Origin: Porphyrobacter sp. TH134
GTDB taxonomy: Bacteria; Pseudomonadota; Alphaproteobacteria; Sphingomonadales; Sphingomonadaceae
NCBI RefSeq assembly: GCF_002855495.1
Contig: NZ_PKRO01000010.1
Coordinates: 31,036-95,035, forward strand
DNA: 64,000 nt
Reading direction: 5' to 3'
The position numbers and the translations under genes were made by a program. A model generated the notes under the pieces. The model searched no databases and was not told the origin of the DNA. It worked only from the letters and a program-made list of their open reading frames with translations. Of this stretch, positions 29,069-38,145 are shown in pieces; position 1 is the stretch's first letter, and the number at the start of each line of letters is the position of its first letter.

Positions 29069-30262
29069 ATGGCCGATCTGGAAACATTCCGCAGCGAAAC
29101 GCGTGCCTGGCTGGAGGCGAACTGCCCGGCCGAGATGCGTGAACCCGTCCGCGATGAAAGCGATATCTATTGGGGCGGGCGCCGCGCGACCTTCAAGAAT
29201 GAGGCGCAAAAAGCCTGGCTCGACGCGGCAATCGCCAAGGGTTACACCGTGCCAAGCTGGCCGAAGGAATACGGCGGGGCGGGGCTTTCACCGGCCGAAG
29301 CCAAGGTGCTGCGCGAAGAAATGGGCCGCATCAATGCCCGCCCGCCGCTCAGCAGCTTCGGCATCTGGATGCTTGGCCCGGCGCTGCTGCATTTTGGCAC
29401 CGAGGGCCAGAAGCAGCGCTTCCTCAATGAAATCGCGCGCGGCGAAATCCGCTGGTGTCAGGGCTATTCGGAGCCGGGCTCGGGCAGCGACCTCGTCAGC
29501 TTGCAGACCTTTGGCGAAGATCAGGGCGACCACTGGACGGTCAATGGCAGCAAGATCTGGACGTCCTACGCCGATCAGGCTGATTGGATCTTCTGCCTTG
29601 TCCGCACCGACAAGGCCGACAAGTATCAAGGCATCACCTTCATGCTGTTCGACATGGCATCCGAAGGCGTCACGACGAAGCCGATCCTGCTGATCAGTGG
29701 TTCTTCGCCCTTCTGCGAAACCTTCTTCGACAATGTTGCCGTTCCCAAGTCCTATGGCGAGGATTGCCCGGCCTATGTGGGCACCGTTGGGCGCGGCTGG
29801 GATGTGGCCAAGTACCTGCTCGGCCACGAGCGCGAGATGATCTCGGGCGCGGATGGCGGCGAGCGTCAGGCGGCAATCGGCGCGGCGATGAAGCGGCATT
29901 CGGCCAAGCTGGGTGACGATCTTGACCCGGTGCTGCGCGCCGAGCTTGCCAATTTCGATGTCGACGCACTGGCTTACGCGGCGATGGGTGAGAAGTTCCT
30001 CGATGAAATCAAGGTCGGCAAGGCGCATCCCGCGCAGCCGAACATGATGAAATACGCGGGCACCGAGCTCAACAAGCGCCGCCACGAACTGATGATGGCG
30101 GTCGGAGGCTCACGCAGCCTTGAATGGGACAGCGAGCAGACCGAAGGCGGCAAGCCTTCGCGTTCGTGGCTGCGCACCAAGGCCAACTCAATCGAGGGCG
30201 GCACCAGCGAGGTGATGCTCAATGTGATCGCCAAGCGCATTCTGGATTTGCCGGGCGCTTGA
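29069..30262 (+). CDS. Acyl-CoA dehydrogenase family protein
   Basis: 397-aa ACAD. Start ATG follows GAGAGGAGAATCGGTC. Typical blocks: GYTVPSWPKEYGGAGLSP, CQGYSEPGSGSDLVSLQT (FAD-binding loop), NGSKIWTSYADQADWIF, and the C-terminal SIEGGTSEVMLNVIAKRIL. Lacks the long N-terminal extension of very-long-chain enzymes. It is first in a plus-strand run with a second ACAD (30376) and an SDR; with the operator candidate upstream this looks like a regulated catabolic operon. Confidence 0.95.
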   Translation: MADLETFRSETRAWLEANCPAEMREPVRDESDIYWGGRRATFKNEAQKAWLDAAIAKGYTVPSWPKEYGGAGLSPAEAKVLREEMGRINARPPLSSFGIWMLGPALLHFGTEGQKQRFLNEIARGEIRWCQGYSEPGSGSDLVSLQTFGEDQGDHWTVNGSKIWTSYADQADWIFCLVRTDKADKYQGITFMLFDMASEGVTTKPILLISGSSPFCETFFDNVAVPKSYGEDCPAYVGTVGRGWDVAKYLLGHEREMISGADGGERQAAIGAAMKRHSAKLGDDLDPVLRAELANFDVDALAYAAMGEKFLDEIKVGKAHPAQPNMMKYAGTELNKRRHELMMAVGGSRSLEWDSEQTEGGKPSRSWLRTKANSIEGGTSEVMLNVIAKRILDLPGA

Positions 30263-30318
30263 GGCCAGCATCGCCCCGAACGTGATCCGGGGCCGCTCGT
30301 TACTCACGCCAAGACGAT

Positions 30319-30347
30319 GGCGACCCCGGGTCAAGCCCGGGATGACG
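30319..30347. repeat. Short palindromic intergenic repeat
   Basis: GGCGACCCCGGGTCAAGCCC GGGATGACG forms CCCGGG-TCAAG-CCCGGG. This GC-rich unit lies between the two plus-strand ACAD genes and is similar in type to the other dispersed repeats. Confidence 0.6.
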
Positions 30348-30375
30348 ATTTGAATTTCCGGGAGAGGGAAAAACA

Positions 30376-31515
30376 ATGCCCCTGTATCACAACGACGATC
30401 AGGCCATGCTCGCCGATACCGCGCGCGGGTTTATCGCGGAAGAAGGCAACATTGCCAAACAGCTGCGCCACTGGCGGGACCGCAATTGCAAGGATGGTTT
30501 TGGCCACGGCTTGTGGAAGCAGATGGCCGAAATGGGTTTTACCGGCATGCTGGTGGAAGAAGCCGATGGCGGGCTGGGCATGGGCCATGTCGAAGCCGGG
30601 ATCGTGCTGGAGGAAATCGGCCGCAACTTGACGCCCTCGCCGTTCCTGACGTCGTCCGTGCTGGCCGCGACGGCGCTCAAGCACGGGTCGGACGATTTGA
30701 AGGGCCGCTATCTGCCGGGTCTGATCGCGGGCGATTGTGTGTTCGCTGTCGCCATTGACGAAACCGCCAAGCACCGCCCGTCACGCATCGCCACCCGCGC
30801 CGAAAAGTCGGGCAACGGGTTCCGCCTGACGGGCGCCAAAAGCTTTGTCATCCACGGCAGCAGCTCCGATATGATCGTGGTCGCAGCCCGCACATCAGGG
30901 GCTGACGAGGACGCCGACGGGATCACCTTGTTCGCCGTGCCGAAAGACGCGGCAGGCATGAGCCATGATGCCGTGCGGCTCGTCGACTCCTCGATGGCGA
31001 CCCACACCCGGTTTGACGGCGTGGAACTGGACGGCGATACCGTGATCGGCGAGGTCGATGGCGGGCGCGCTGTGCTGGATGCGATGCTGCTGGCCGGCCG
31101 GGTCGGCGCGGCGGCCGAGGGCGTGGGCGTTGCCCGCGGGGCGATGGATATGACCGTCGATTACCTCAAGCAGCGCAAGCAGTTTGGCAAGCTGATCGGC
31201 GAGTTTCAGGCGCTCCAGCACCGCGCCAGCCACCTTTATTCCGAGGTCGAGATCGCCCGCGCCGCTACGATCAAGGCGCAGCAATTGCTCGACGGCGGCT
31301 CGGCTCATGCCGACCTGATGGCGAGTGTCGCCAAGGCCAAGGTCGCCAAGACCGCGCGGCTTGCGGTGCAGGAAGGCGTGCAGATGCACGGCGGCATCGG
31401 CATGACCGACGAATATGACATCGGCCTCTATATGAAGCGCGACCGGGCGCTCGCCGAATTCCTCGGCGATGCGCATTTCCACGCCAATCGCGTGGCGGAA
31501 TTGAGCGGGTATTGA
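30376..31515 (+). CDS. Acyl-CoA dehydrogenase family protein
   Basis: 379-aa ACAD with GGLGMGHVEAGIVLEEIGRN, AGRVGAAAEGVGVARGAMD, LKQRKQFGKLIGEFQALQHR and VQEGVQMHGGIGMTDEYDIG. It pairs with the preceding 397-aa enzyme; two-ACAD pairs of this kind often form heteromeric enzymes for steroid or polycyclic side-chain acyl-CoA (family knowledge), so a heteromer is plausible here. It is preceded by GGGAGAGGGAAAAACA. Confidence 0.95.
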   Translation: MPLYHNDDQAMLADTARGFIAEEGNIAKQLRHWRDRNCKDGFGHGLWKQMAEMGFTGMLVEEADGGLGMGHVEAGIVLEEIGRNLTPSPFLTSSVLAATALKHGSDDLKGRYLPGLIAGDCVFAVAIDETAKHRPSRIATRAEKSGNGFRLTGAKSFVIHGSSSDMIVVAARTSGADEDADGITLFAVPKDAAGMSHDAVRLVDSSMATHTRFDGVELDGDTVIGEVDGGRAVLDAMLLAGRVGAAAEGVGVARGAMDMTVDYLKQRKQFGKLIGEFQALQHRASHLYSEVEIARAATIKAQQLLDGGSAHADLMASVAKAKVAKTARLAVQEGVQMHGGIGMTDEYDIGLYMKRDRALAEFLGDAHFHANRVAELSGY

Positions 31516-31530
31516 TCAACAATCGCTCCT

Positions 31531-31616
31531 CGTCATTGCGAGGAGCCGCAGGCGACGCGGCAATCCAGAGCGTCACGCGAACCGCTCTGGATTGCTTCGC
31601 TACGCTCGCAATGACG
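31531..31616. repeat. Dispersed CGTCATTGCGAG-type inverted repeat
   Basis: Left arm CGTCATTGCGAGGAGCCGCA ending GCGGCAATCCAGAGC; right arm GCTCTGGATTGCTTCGCTAC ending GCTCGCAATGACG, its reverse complement with variation. The same family recurs at 38026-38135. It separates the ACAD and SDR genes and can form a long stem. Confidence 0.8.
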
Positions 31617-31632
31617 GGAGAGATTTGAAGTT

Positions 31633-32442
31633 ATGGACATTCAATCACTTTTCAGCCTCGAAGGGCGCATCGCCCTCGTCACCGGCGGCAGCCGCGGGAT
31701 CGGCAAGATGTTCGTCGAGGGGTTGCTCGCGGCGGGCTGTGCCAAGGTCTATATCTCGGCGCGGAAGGCCGATCAGATGCAGGCGACCATTGACGAATTT
31801 GGCGCGGACCGGGTGATCGGCATCCCCGCGGACCTCAGCCAGATGGATGGCATGATGGGCCTCGTTAACGAGCTGACGGCGCGCGAGACGCGGCTCGACA
31901 TTCTGATCAACAATGCCGGCGCGGCCTGGGGCCAGCCTTACCTCGAATTCAGCGAGGCCGGCTGGCACCGGACGATGGACCTGAACGTCAAGACCCCGTT
32001 CTTCCTGACGCAAAAGCTGCACGACCTGCTGGTCGCGGGCGGCAAGGCCGGGCATCCGGCCAAGGTGATCCACGTTTCCTCGATCGATGGCCAGCGGATC
32101 AATCCGTGGGAAACCTATGCCTATCAGGCGTCAAAGGCGGCCGTGATCCAGCTGACCCGGCGCATGGCGGCCCGGTTGATCGAAGACAATATCGTGGTCT
32201 CGTCCATCGCGCCCGGTGCCTTCCCTTCCGAGATGAACAAGGCTGCCAAAGATGCGCCTGATGCCAGCGCAGCGGGCATTCCGGCCCAGCGGATCGGTAC
32301 GGCCGAAGACATGGCGGCAGCTGCCATCTACCTGTGCAGCCGCGCGGGCGACTATGTAGTGGGCGAAACGCTGACGGTGGATGGCGGGGTGGTCAACGCC
32401 TTGCTGCCCAACCACTTTGCCGATCCGGGCGGCAAGGGCTAA
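31633..32442 (+). CDS. SDR family oxidoreductase
   Basis: 269-aa classical short-chain dehydrogenase. NAD(P) motif TGGSRGIGKMF (residues 18-28), NNAGAAWG, active-site Ser in HVSSIDGQRI and YAYQASKAAV (YxxxK). The DGGVVNALLPNHF end is normal. It is the last gene of the run ACAD-ACAD-SDR and probably oxidises a hydroxyacyl intermediate. No other assignment is possible from sequence. Confidence 0.93.
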   Translation: MDIQSLFSLEGRIALVTGGSRGIGKMFVEGLLAAGCAKVYISARKADQMQATIDEFGADRVIGIPADLSQMDGMMGLVNELTARETRLDILINNAGAAWGQPYLEFSEAGWHRTMDLNVKTPFFLTQKLHDLLVAGGKAGHPAKVIHVSSIDGQRINPWETYAYQASKAAVIQLTRRMAARLIEDNIVVSSIAPGAFPSEMNKAAKDAPDASAAGIPAQRIGTAEDMAAAAIYLCSRAGDYVVGETLTVDGGVVNALLPNHFADPGGKG

Positions 32443-32489
32443 GCCAAAGCCAGCGCAAGGCCGGACGCTTCAAAAGGGGGGGAAGAGAT

Positions 32490-32534
32490 GATGGCGCATC
32501 GCGATGTGACAGTGCGGAGCCGGGCTGCTTGACC
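32490..32534 (+). other. 14-codon leader ORF before the aquaporin gene
   Basis: An ATG-started reading frame (MMAHRDVTVRSRAA) with a very strong GGGGGGAAGAG ribosome site ends at a TGA (32530-32532) that overlaps the TTG start of the channel gene (32529-32531). It may be a coupling leader peptide, or the remnant of a frameshifted channel N-terminus. No homology can be claimed. Confidence 0.35.
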
Positions 32535-33206
32535 GCGCGGCTGTTGGCCGAGGCGCTCGGCACGTTTCTGCTGTTTGCCACCGTGATGGGGGCAGGCATC
32601 ATGGCTGACAATCTGGCGGGCGGAAACGTCGCGGTCGCCCTGATCGGCACGACCTTGCCAATTGGCGCGATCCTCTATGTCATCATCGTGATGCTCGGGC
32701 CGGTGTCGGGCGCGCATTTCAATCCGGTGGTGACGTTGATGATCCGCCTGCGCGGCGAGATCGAAACCGGCGCGGCGCTGGCCTATATTGCGGTGCAGGT
32801 CATCAGCGGCGTTCTGGCCGCCTTTGTGGTCCACCTGATGTTCGACCTTCCCGTTGTGCAAATCGCCGATAATCCGCGCACGGGGATCGGCCAGTGGGTG
32901 AGCGAGGGGATCGCGACCTTCGGCCTGATCCTGACCATCTTTGCCACCTTGCGCACCCGGCCCGAAGCCGTGCCGATGAGCGTGGCGCTGTACATCTTCG
33001 CAGCCTGCTGGTTCACCGCGTCAACCTGCTTTGCCAACCCTGCGATCACCATTGCGCGCGGCTTTACCGACACCTTCACCGGGATTGCGCCGGCGGATAT
33101 TCCCGCTTTCGTGATGGCGCAGATCATCGGCGCGCTGGCGGCGATGGGGGCGGTGCGGGTGCTGTTTCCCGCTACGCCGGATGCCGAGGGCGCTGCGGCG
33201 GGTTAG
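32529..33206 (+). CDS. MIP/aquaporin family channel
   Basis: 225-aa integral membrane channel with six helices. The first NPA-type box reads HFNPVV and the second reads CFANPAIT, so the first has NPV instead of NPA. The TTG start has GGAG eight bases upstream; the ATG-led peptide just upstream is out of frame. GlpF-like or solute channel (water, glycerol or metalloid). Related proteins with this motif variation occur near arsenic genes, but no ars gene is in this window. Confidence 0.85.
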   Translation: MTARLLAEALGTFLLFATVMGAGIMADNLAGGNVAVALIGTTLPIGAILYVIIVMLGPVSGAHFNPVVTLMIRLRGEIETGAALAYIAVQVISGVLAAFVVHLMFDLPVVQIADNPRTGIGQWVSEGIATFGLILTIFATLRTRPEAVPMSVALYIFAACWFTASTCFANPAITIARGFTDTFTGIAPADIPAFVMAQIIGALAAMGAVRVLFPATPDAEGAAAG

Positions 33207-33227
33207 CGCCTGCCGCCGGCTGCCGCG

Positions 33228-33878
33228 TTATTTCATCAATCCGCGCACGAACGGAATCAGCCCGGTCTGCCGCTGACGCTTCATGCGTTCCGCTTCAAGG
33301 ATGGCGCGGACCTTGGCAAAGCATTCGTTCACATCATCGTTGATGATGACATAGTCATAGCCGTCCCAATGGCTGATTTCAGCCCGCGCACGTTCCATGC
33401 GGGCCGCAATCACCTCGGCGCTGTCCGTGGCGCGGCCCTGAAGGCGGCGGTGCAATTCGTCGATCGAAGGGGGCAGGATGAACACCCGCACCACATCCTG
33501 CTGATCTTTCTGGTAAAGCTGCTGGGTTCCCTGCCAGTCGATATCGAACAGGAAGTCCTGCCCTTCCTTCAGCGCGGCGCGGATGATCCCCTTGGGCGTG
33601 CCGTAACGATGGCCGAAGACCTCGGCCCATTCGTAGAAGTCGTCCTCGTCGATCATCGCCTGAAAGCGGTCGGGCGTGACGAAATGGTAATGCACCCCGT
33701 CGACCTCTCCCGCGCGCGGCGGCCGGGTGGTGGCGGAGACCGACAGCTTAATCTCGCCATCATCAGCCAGCAGCATCCGCGACAGGGTGGTCTTGCCCGC
33801 GCCGGACGGCGAGGACAGGATGAACATCAGGCCCCGGCGGTGAAGCGTGTCGTCTGCGTGGTGTGAGGAATCGCCCAT
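33228..33878 (-). CDS. gmk: Guanylate kinase
   Basis: 216-aa enzyme that converts GMP to GDP with ATP. P-loop SSPSGAGKTT (residues 22-31), GMP-binding TTRPPRAGEVDGVHYHF and lid/Ser region IDWQGTQQLYQK are normal. The start ATG 33878 gives a short N-terminal extension (MGDSSHHADDTLHRRG). Housekeeping enzyme, minus strand, facing the aquaporin. Confidence 0.97.
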   Translation of the reverse strand: MGDSSHHADDTLHRRGLMFILSSPSGAGKTTLSRMLLADDGEIKLSVSATTRPPRAGEVDGVHYHFVTPDRFQAMIDEDDFYEWAEVFGHRYGTPKGIIRAALKEGQDFLFDIDWQGTQQLYQKDQQDVVRVFILPPSIDELHRRLQGRATDSAEVIAARMERARAEISHWDGYDYVIINDDVNECFAKVRAILEAERMKRQRQTGLIPFVRGLMK

Positions 33879-33951
33879 GGGCCCCGTTGCACCAACACGC
33901 GCCCTTTAATCAAGAGGGCCTTCATCGGGAGGCTGGGCAAGCAAGCCGCGA

Positions 33952-34356
33952 TCAGGCGTCGCGGGCGGGGGCCGTAAGCGATGCTTGCGCCTTGCGGTTC
34001 GCTTCCAGCCGCTTGCCGCGGTCGTAGAAAACCTTGGCGGCCAATCCGCCCACCACCACCGCCAGACCAAGCGGCGAACGGCGGGCAAGGTGGCTCGCCC
34101 CCCACAGCGCAACGCTGGAGGCCAATCCGCGTCCGTGGACCAGCTTGTCGACCTTGGTTTTGTCATAGTTGCCGCGCAGCAGGCCCTTTTCCATCTGGTC
34201 GCGCAGCAGGCCTCCTGCCGCGCGCAGCACGATGTCGGCGATGACCAGATTGGTGCCCGCGACGGGGCTGGGTAGCGGCAGGCCGCCCGCGCCGGAGTTT
34301 TCCGGGCTATTGGTGCGCGCGCGCGTGCCCCGGCCAAGGCGTTTGCCCCGCGGCAT
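33952..34356 (-). CDS. Hypothetical protein (134 aa)
   Basis: Basic N-terminus (MPRGKRLGRGTRARTNSPEN) followed by IADIVLRAAGGLLRDQMEKG and a small hydrophobic stretch SPLGLAVVVGGLAAKVFY that could span or touch the membrane. ATG 34356 is preferred; the longer frame shares no features. Lies immediately downstream of the SspB-like gene on the same strand (5 nt between stop and start), so a shared transcript is likely. Function unknown. Confidence 0.65.
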   Translation of the reverse strand: MPRGKRLGRGTRARTNSPENSGAGGLPLPSPVAGTNLVIADIVLRAAGGLLRDQMEKGLLRGNYDKTKVDKLVHGRGLASSVALWGASHLARRSPLGLAVVVGGLAAKVFYDRGKRLEANRKAQASLTAPARDA

Positions 34357-34360
34357 CGGC

Positions 34361-34840
34361 CTATTTCTTGCGCCCGAAATCGATCGAGACCACGTTGGAG
34401 CCATCAGGATCGGTGTCCGGTCCGTCATTTTCGGCATCGTCGTGGACTTCGGGGGCCAGTTCTTCGACCGCCGCCTGGAATTGCAGGCCGAAATCCACGG
34501 CCGGGTCAACGAAGGCAGTGATGGCGGCAAAGGGAATGTTCAGTTTGGCCGGCACCTGATTGAAGGTGAGGCTGACCGAAAAGCTGTGGGGCAGGACTTC
34601 CAGATCCCAGAACTTGTTCTGGAGCACGATGGTCATTTCGTCGGGGAACCGTTCGCGCAGATGCGGCGGGATCGACACGCCGGGTGCGCCGGTCTTGAAG
34701 GTGATGTAGAAATGATGCGCGCCGGGCAACGTGCTGCCGCTGCTGACAATCGAACCAAGCACCCGTCCGACCACCGCACGCAGGGCTTCCTGCACGATCT
34801 CGTCGTAAGGGATCAGGCTATCGGGTGCATCACTGGTCAT
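34361..34840 (-). CDS. sspB: SspB-like ClpXP adaptor (DUF/alpha SspB)
   Basis: 159-aa protein with the alphaproteobacterial SspB fold: YDEIVQEALRAVVGRVL, HHFYITFKTGAPGVSIPPHLRERFPDEMTIVLQ, FSVSLTFNQVPAKLNIPF and a C-terminal acidic tail ending DGSNVVSIDFGRKK. Alpha SspB delivers ssrA-tagged proteins to ClpXP. ATG 34840 is preferred over the upstream frame. Divergent from hisB. Confidence 0.9.
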   Translation of the reverse strand: MTSDAPDSLIPYDEIVQEALRAVVGRVLGSIVSSGSTLPGAHHFYITFKTGAPGVSIPPHLRERFPDEMTIVLQNKFWDLEVLPHSFSVSLTFNQVPAKLNIPFAAITAFVDPAVDFGLQFQAAVEELAPEVHDDAENDGPDTDPDGSNVVSIDFGRKK

Positions 34841-34965
34841 AACGTGCCGATTGGTGGCGCTGCGCGCGGGCTTGGTCAAGCCCTCATGCAGCTTCAACGC
34901 CGGATTGCCCGTGCATCTGCGCGCGATGCTTGTCATGCGCTGCCAGCCGACTATAGCGCGGGGCC

Positions 34966-35586
34966 ATGTCCAGCATCCCCGCCCGCACCCCTCAGCGCAC
35001 CGGCTCGGTTGACCGCAACACCACCGAGACCAAAATCGCCATCCACGTCAATCTTGACGGCACGGGCGCCTATGACGTCAGCACCGGGATCGGCTTTCTC
35101 GATCACATGGTCGAACAGTTCAGCCGCCATTCTCTGATCGATGTGACGATGAAGGTGGAGGGCGATCTGCATGTCGACCAGCACCACACCACCGAGGATT
35201 CGGCGATTGCGCTGGGTCAGGCGATCAGCAATGCCTTGGGCGACAAGGCCGGGATCGGGCGGTACGGCGCGGCCTATTCGCCGATGGACGAGACGCTGAG
35301 CCGGGTGGCGCTGGATATTTCCGGGCGCCCATTTCTGGTGTGGAAGGCCAAGTTCAGCCAAGAAAAGCTGGGCGAATGGGATACCGAGCTGATCGAGCAC
35401 TGGTTCCATTCCGTTGCCCAGAGCGCCGGGATCACGCTGCACATGGAACTGCTGTACGGCAGCAACAACCACCACATCTGCGAGAGCCTGTATAAAGGTT
35501 TCGCCCGGGCGATGCGGCAGGCGGTGGAGCTTGATCCGAGGAAGGGCACGGCGATCCCGAGCACCAAGGGGCAACTCGGTGGGTGA
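34966..35586 (+). CDS. hisB: Imidazoleglycerol-phosphate dehydratase HisB
   Basis: 206-aa enzyme of histidine biosynthesis that dehydrates IGP. Diagnostic blocks are [38 protein letters not shown] and [18 protein letters not shown], carrying the metal-binding histidines. It is the stand-alone dehydratase type, without a phosphatase domain. The stop overlaps hisH by 8 nt, so both are coupled. Confidence 0.98.
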   Translation: MSSIPARTPQRTGSVDRNTTETKIAIHVNLDGTGAYDVSTGIGFLDHMVEQFSRHSLIDVTMKVEGDLHVDQHHTTEDSAIALGQAISNALGDKAGIGRYGAAYSPMDETLSRVALDISGRPFLVWKAKFSQEKLGEWDTELIEHWFHSVAQSAGITLHMELLYGSNNHHICESLYKGFARAMRQAVELDPRKGTAIPSTKGQLGG

Positions 35587-36205
35587 GATTGTTGCCTTGG
35601 TCGATTACGGCGCGGGCAACCTCCACTCGGTTCACAATGCGCTGAAGGCTGCGGGGGCCGCGGTCACTGTCACCGCCGATCCCTATGCGGTGCGCGCGGC
35701 CGACCGGATCGTGCTGCCCGGCGTCGGCAGTTTCAAGGCTTGTGCCGAGGGCTTGAACGCCATTCCCGGCATGGTCGACGCGATGAGCGAGCGCGTGCAG
35801 GTGGGGGCTGCGCCGTTCCTGGGTATTTGCGTGGGCATGCAATTGCTGGCGACCCGCGGGCTCGAACATGGCGAGACACCCGGCCTCGGCTGGATTGCGG
35901 GCGAGGTGCGGCTGATCCAGCCGACTGATCCTGCGATCAAGGTGCCGCACATGGGCTGGAACGATGTGGCCCTGTTGCCCCATGCCAAGGACCATCCGGT
36001 GATCGAGGAGGGTGAGGCCTATTTCCTCCACTCCTACCACTTTGCCGCCGACAATCCGCACAATGTTGCCGCCATGACGGATCACGGCGAGGGGCTGGTG
36101 GCCGCCGTGGCGCAGGACAATATCATCGGCGTGCAGTTTCACCCGGAAAAGAGCCAGGCTTACGGGCTGGCAACATTGGAAAGGTTTCTGGCATGGTATC
36201 CGTGA
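35579..36205 (+). CDS. hisH: Imidazole glycerol phosphate synthase glutaminase subunit HisH
   Basis: 208-aa class I glutamine amidotransferase that supplies ammonia to HisF. Nucleophile region [12 protein letters not shown] and the C-terminal [13 protein letters not shown] are present. It starts at a GTG (35579) overlapping the end of hisB by 8 nt. The hisF partner lies three genes downstream, separated by hisA and a small membrane protein gene. Confidence 0.97.
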   Translation: MGEIVALVDYGAGNLHSVHNALKAAGAAVTVTADPYAVRAADRIVLPGVGSFKACAEGLNAIPGMVDAMSERVQVGAAPFLGICVGMQLLATRGLEHGETPGLGWIAGEVRLIQPTDPAIKVPHMGWNDVALLPHAKDHPVIEEGEAYFLHSYHFAADNPHNVAAMTDHGEGLVAAVAQDNIIGVQFHPEKSQAYGLATLERFLAWYP

Positions 36206-36233
36206 TAGCGCTCCCCTTGCAGGGGGCGATAGC

Positions 36234-36962
36234 ATGATCGTTTTTCCCGCCATCGATCTCAAGGGCGGCCAGGTCGTGCGCCTTGCCGAAGGCGACATGG
36301 ACCGCGCCACGATTTACGGCGATGATCCCGCCGCGCAGGCGCTGATCTTTGCCGATGCGGGCGCGCAATATCTCCACGTGGTCGATCTTGACGGCAGCTT
36401 TGCGGGCGAAAGCCGCAACCGCGAGGCTGTCGAAGCGATCGTCAAGGCCTTCCCCGGCCATGTCCAACTGGGCGGCGGGATCCGCGATGCAGCGGCGGTG
36501 GCCGGCTGGTTCAACCTTGGTGTGGCGCGGGTGGTGATGGGTTCGGCGGCGCTCAAGAACCCCGAATTCGTCAAAGACATGGCGCGTGAATGGGCAAACG
36601 GCATCGTCGTCGCGGTTGACGCCAAGGACGGAATGGTCGCGACCGAAGGCTGGGCCGAGGTCTCCGACGTTCCCGTCACCGATCTTGCCCGCCGGTTCGA
36701 GGATGCGGGCGTTGCCAGCCTGCTGTTCACCGATATCGGGCGCGATGGCTTGCTGAAGGGCGTGAACATCGAAGCCACCGTCGATCTCGCCCGCCGCGTC
36801 GACATTCCGGTGATCGCCAGCGGCGGGGTGAAGGGTCTGGACGACATCCACATCCTTTCGCTCCACGCGCATGAAGGGATTGAAGGGGTGATTACCGGCC
36901 GCGCGCTGTATGAAGGCCGCCTTGATCTTGCCGCGGCGATTGCGATGGGCGATCGGGTGTAA
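36234..36962 (+). CDS. hisA: ProFAR isomerase HisA
   Basis: 242-aa TIM barrel that isomerises ProFAR. IFPAIDLKGGQVVRL at the start, VDLDGSFAGES, GGGIRD, VDAKDGMVATEGW and SGGVKG are typical. It precedes a small membrane protein gene by two bases. ATG follows GGGGGCGATAGC. A histidine-pathway enzyme in the hisB-hisE cluster. Confidence 0.97.
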   Translation: MIVFPAIDLKGGQVVRLAEGDMDRATIYGDDPAAQALIFADAGAQYLHVVDLDGSFAGESRNREAVEAIVKAFPGHVQLGGGIRDAAAVAGWFNLGVARVVMGSAALKNPEFVKDMAREWANGIVVAVDAKDGMVATEGWAEVSDVPVTDLARRFEDAGVASLLFTDIGRDGLLKGVNIEATVDLARRVDIPVIASGGVKGLDDIHILSLHAHEGIEGVITGRALYEGRLDLAAAIAMGDRV

Positions 36963-36964
36963 TC

Positions 36965-37264
36965 ATGCGCCTGATGGGCTTTCTTTTCCTGTGCCTCACC
37001 TTCCTTGCCGGGATCACGGTGGGCACGGTGGAAATCGCGCTCATCAATATCGTCGTCTTCCTCGGCCTTGCCTTGCTGGCGGAGCGTTTCCTTGCGCCGC
37101 GTTTTGGCAAGAATGGGCTGGTTTTTGGCATGGCGGGGGCGTTTTTCGTCAGCTGCATGTGGCCCGCTGTCGTCCATGCCGCGCGCGACAAGACCTATTG
37201 CGACGGGGATGATTGCCCACCCAAGGAGCCTGAAGTGACCGTCACCATAAGCACAGCCCCATGA
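36965..37264 (+). CDS. Small membrane protein between hisA and hisF
   Basis: 99 aa with two or three predicted helices: [39 protein letters not shown] and [21 protein letters not shown] short hydrophilic tail with [11 protein letters not shown] ends the protein, possibly metal- or redox-active. It starts 3 nt after hisA and its TGA overlaps the hisF ATG, so it is a true operon member. Function unknown; no his-pathway function is expected. Confidence 0.8.
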   Translation: MRLMGFLFLCLTFLAGITVGTVEIALINIVVFLGLALLAERFLAPRFGKNGLVFGMAGAFFVSCMWPAVVHAARDKTYCDGDDCPPKEPEVTVTISTAP

Positions 37265-38022
37265 CCGTCCGCATCCGCGTCATCCCCTGCCTTGATGTCG
37301 CCAATGGCCGCGTGGTCAAGGGCGTGAACTTTGTTGATCTGAAGGACGCGGGCGATCCGGTCGAACAGGCGCGGGCGTATGACGCGGCGGGCGCGGACGA
37401 GCTGTGTTTTCTCGACATTTCCGCCAGTCACGAAGGGCGCGGCACGCTGCTCGATATGGTGCGGCGCACGGCAGAGGTCTGCTTCATGCCGCTGACGGTT
37501 GGCGGCGGCGTGCGCAGCGCCGATGATGCGCGCGCGCTGCTGCTGGCGGGCGCGGACAAGGTCGCGGTGAACAGCGCCGCTGTCGCCCGGCCCGAACTGG
37601 TGGGCGAAATCGCCGCGCGCTTCGGCAGCCAATGCGTGGTCGCCAGTGTGGATGCGCGCCGCACGCCGCGCGGCAATTGGGAGATTTTCACGCATGGCGG
37701 GCGCAAGCCCACGGGGCTGGACGCGGTCGAATATGCGCTGAAGGTCGCAGGGCTTGGCGCTGGCGAATTGCTGGTGACGAGCATGGACGGGGACGGGACG
37801 CAGAAGGGCTACGACCTCGATCTGACCCGCGAGATTGCCGATGCCGTCAGCGTGCCCGTGATCGCCAGCGGCGGGGTGGGCAGCCTTGACCATCTGGTGG
37901 ACGGGGTGGTGAAAGGCCATGCCAGTGCGGTGCTGGCCGCCAGCATCTTCCACTTCGGCACGCACACCATCGCCGAGGCGCACGCGGCGCTGCGCGCGGC
38001 GGGACTTCCGGCGCGCGGTTGA
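37261..38022 (+). CDS. hisF: Imidazole glycerol phosphate synthase cyclase HisF
   Basis: 253-aa TIM barrel that makes IGP and AICAR from PRFAR and ammonia from HisH. Start ATGA overlaps the upstream stop. Blocks: [57 protein letters not shown] and [11 protein letters not shown]. Followed by a dispersed repeat before hisE. Confidence 0.98.
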   Translation: MTVRIRVIPCLDVANGRVVKGVNFVDLKDAGDPVEQARAYDAAGADELCFLDISASHEGRGTLLDMVRRTAEVCFMPLTVGGGVRSADDARALLLAGADKVAVNSAAVARPELVGEIAARFGSQCVVASVDARRTPRGNWEIFTHGGRKPTGLDAVEYALKVAGLGAGELLVTSMDGDGTQKGYDLDLTREIADAVSVPVIASGGVGSLDHLVDGVVKGHASAVLAASIFHFGTHTIAEAHAALRAAGLPARG

Positions 38023-38025
38023 ATT

Positions 38026-38135
38026 CTCGTTATCGCGAGCGTAGCGGTAGCGAAGCCGGCCGAAGGCCAACCAATCCGGAGCGGCACGCGAAACGCTGCG
38101 GATTGCCGTGCGCCTGCGGCGCCCGCAATGACGAG
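38026..38135. repeat. Dispersed inverted repeat between hisF and hisE
   Basis: CTCGTTATCGCGAGCGTAGC with a variable middle and the reverse-complement arm ending GGCGCCCGCAATGACGAG. Same family as 31531-31616. It is inserted in the his operon and supplies DNA directly upstream of the hisE start. Confidence 0.8.
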
Positions 38136-38145
38136 AAAGAGCCAA

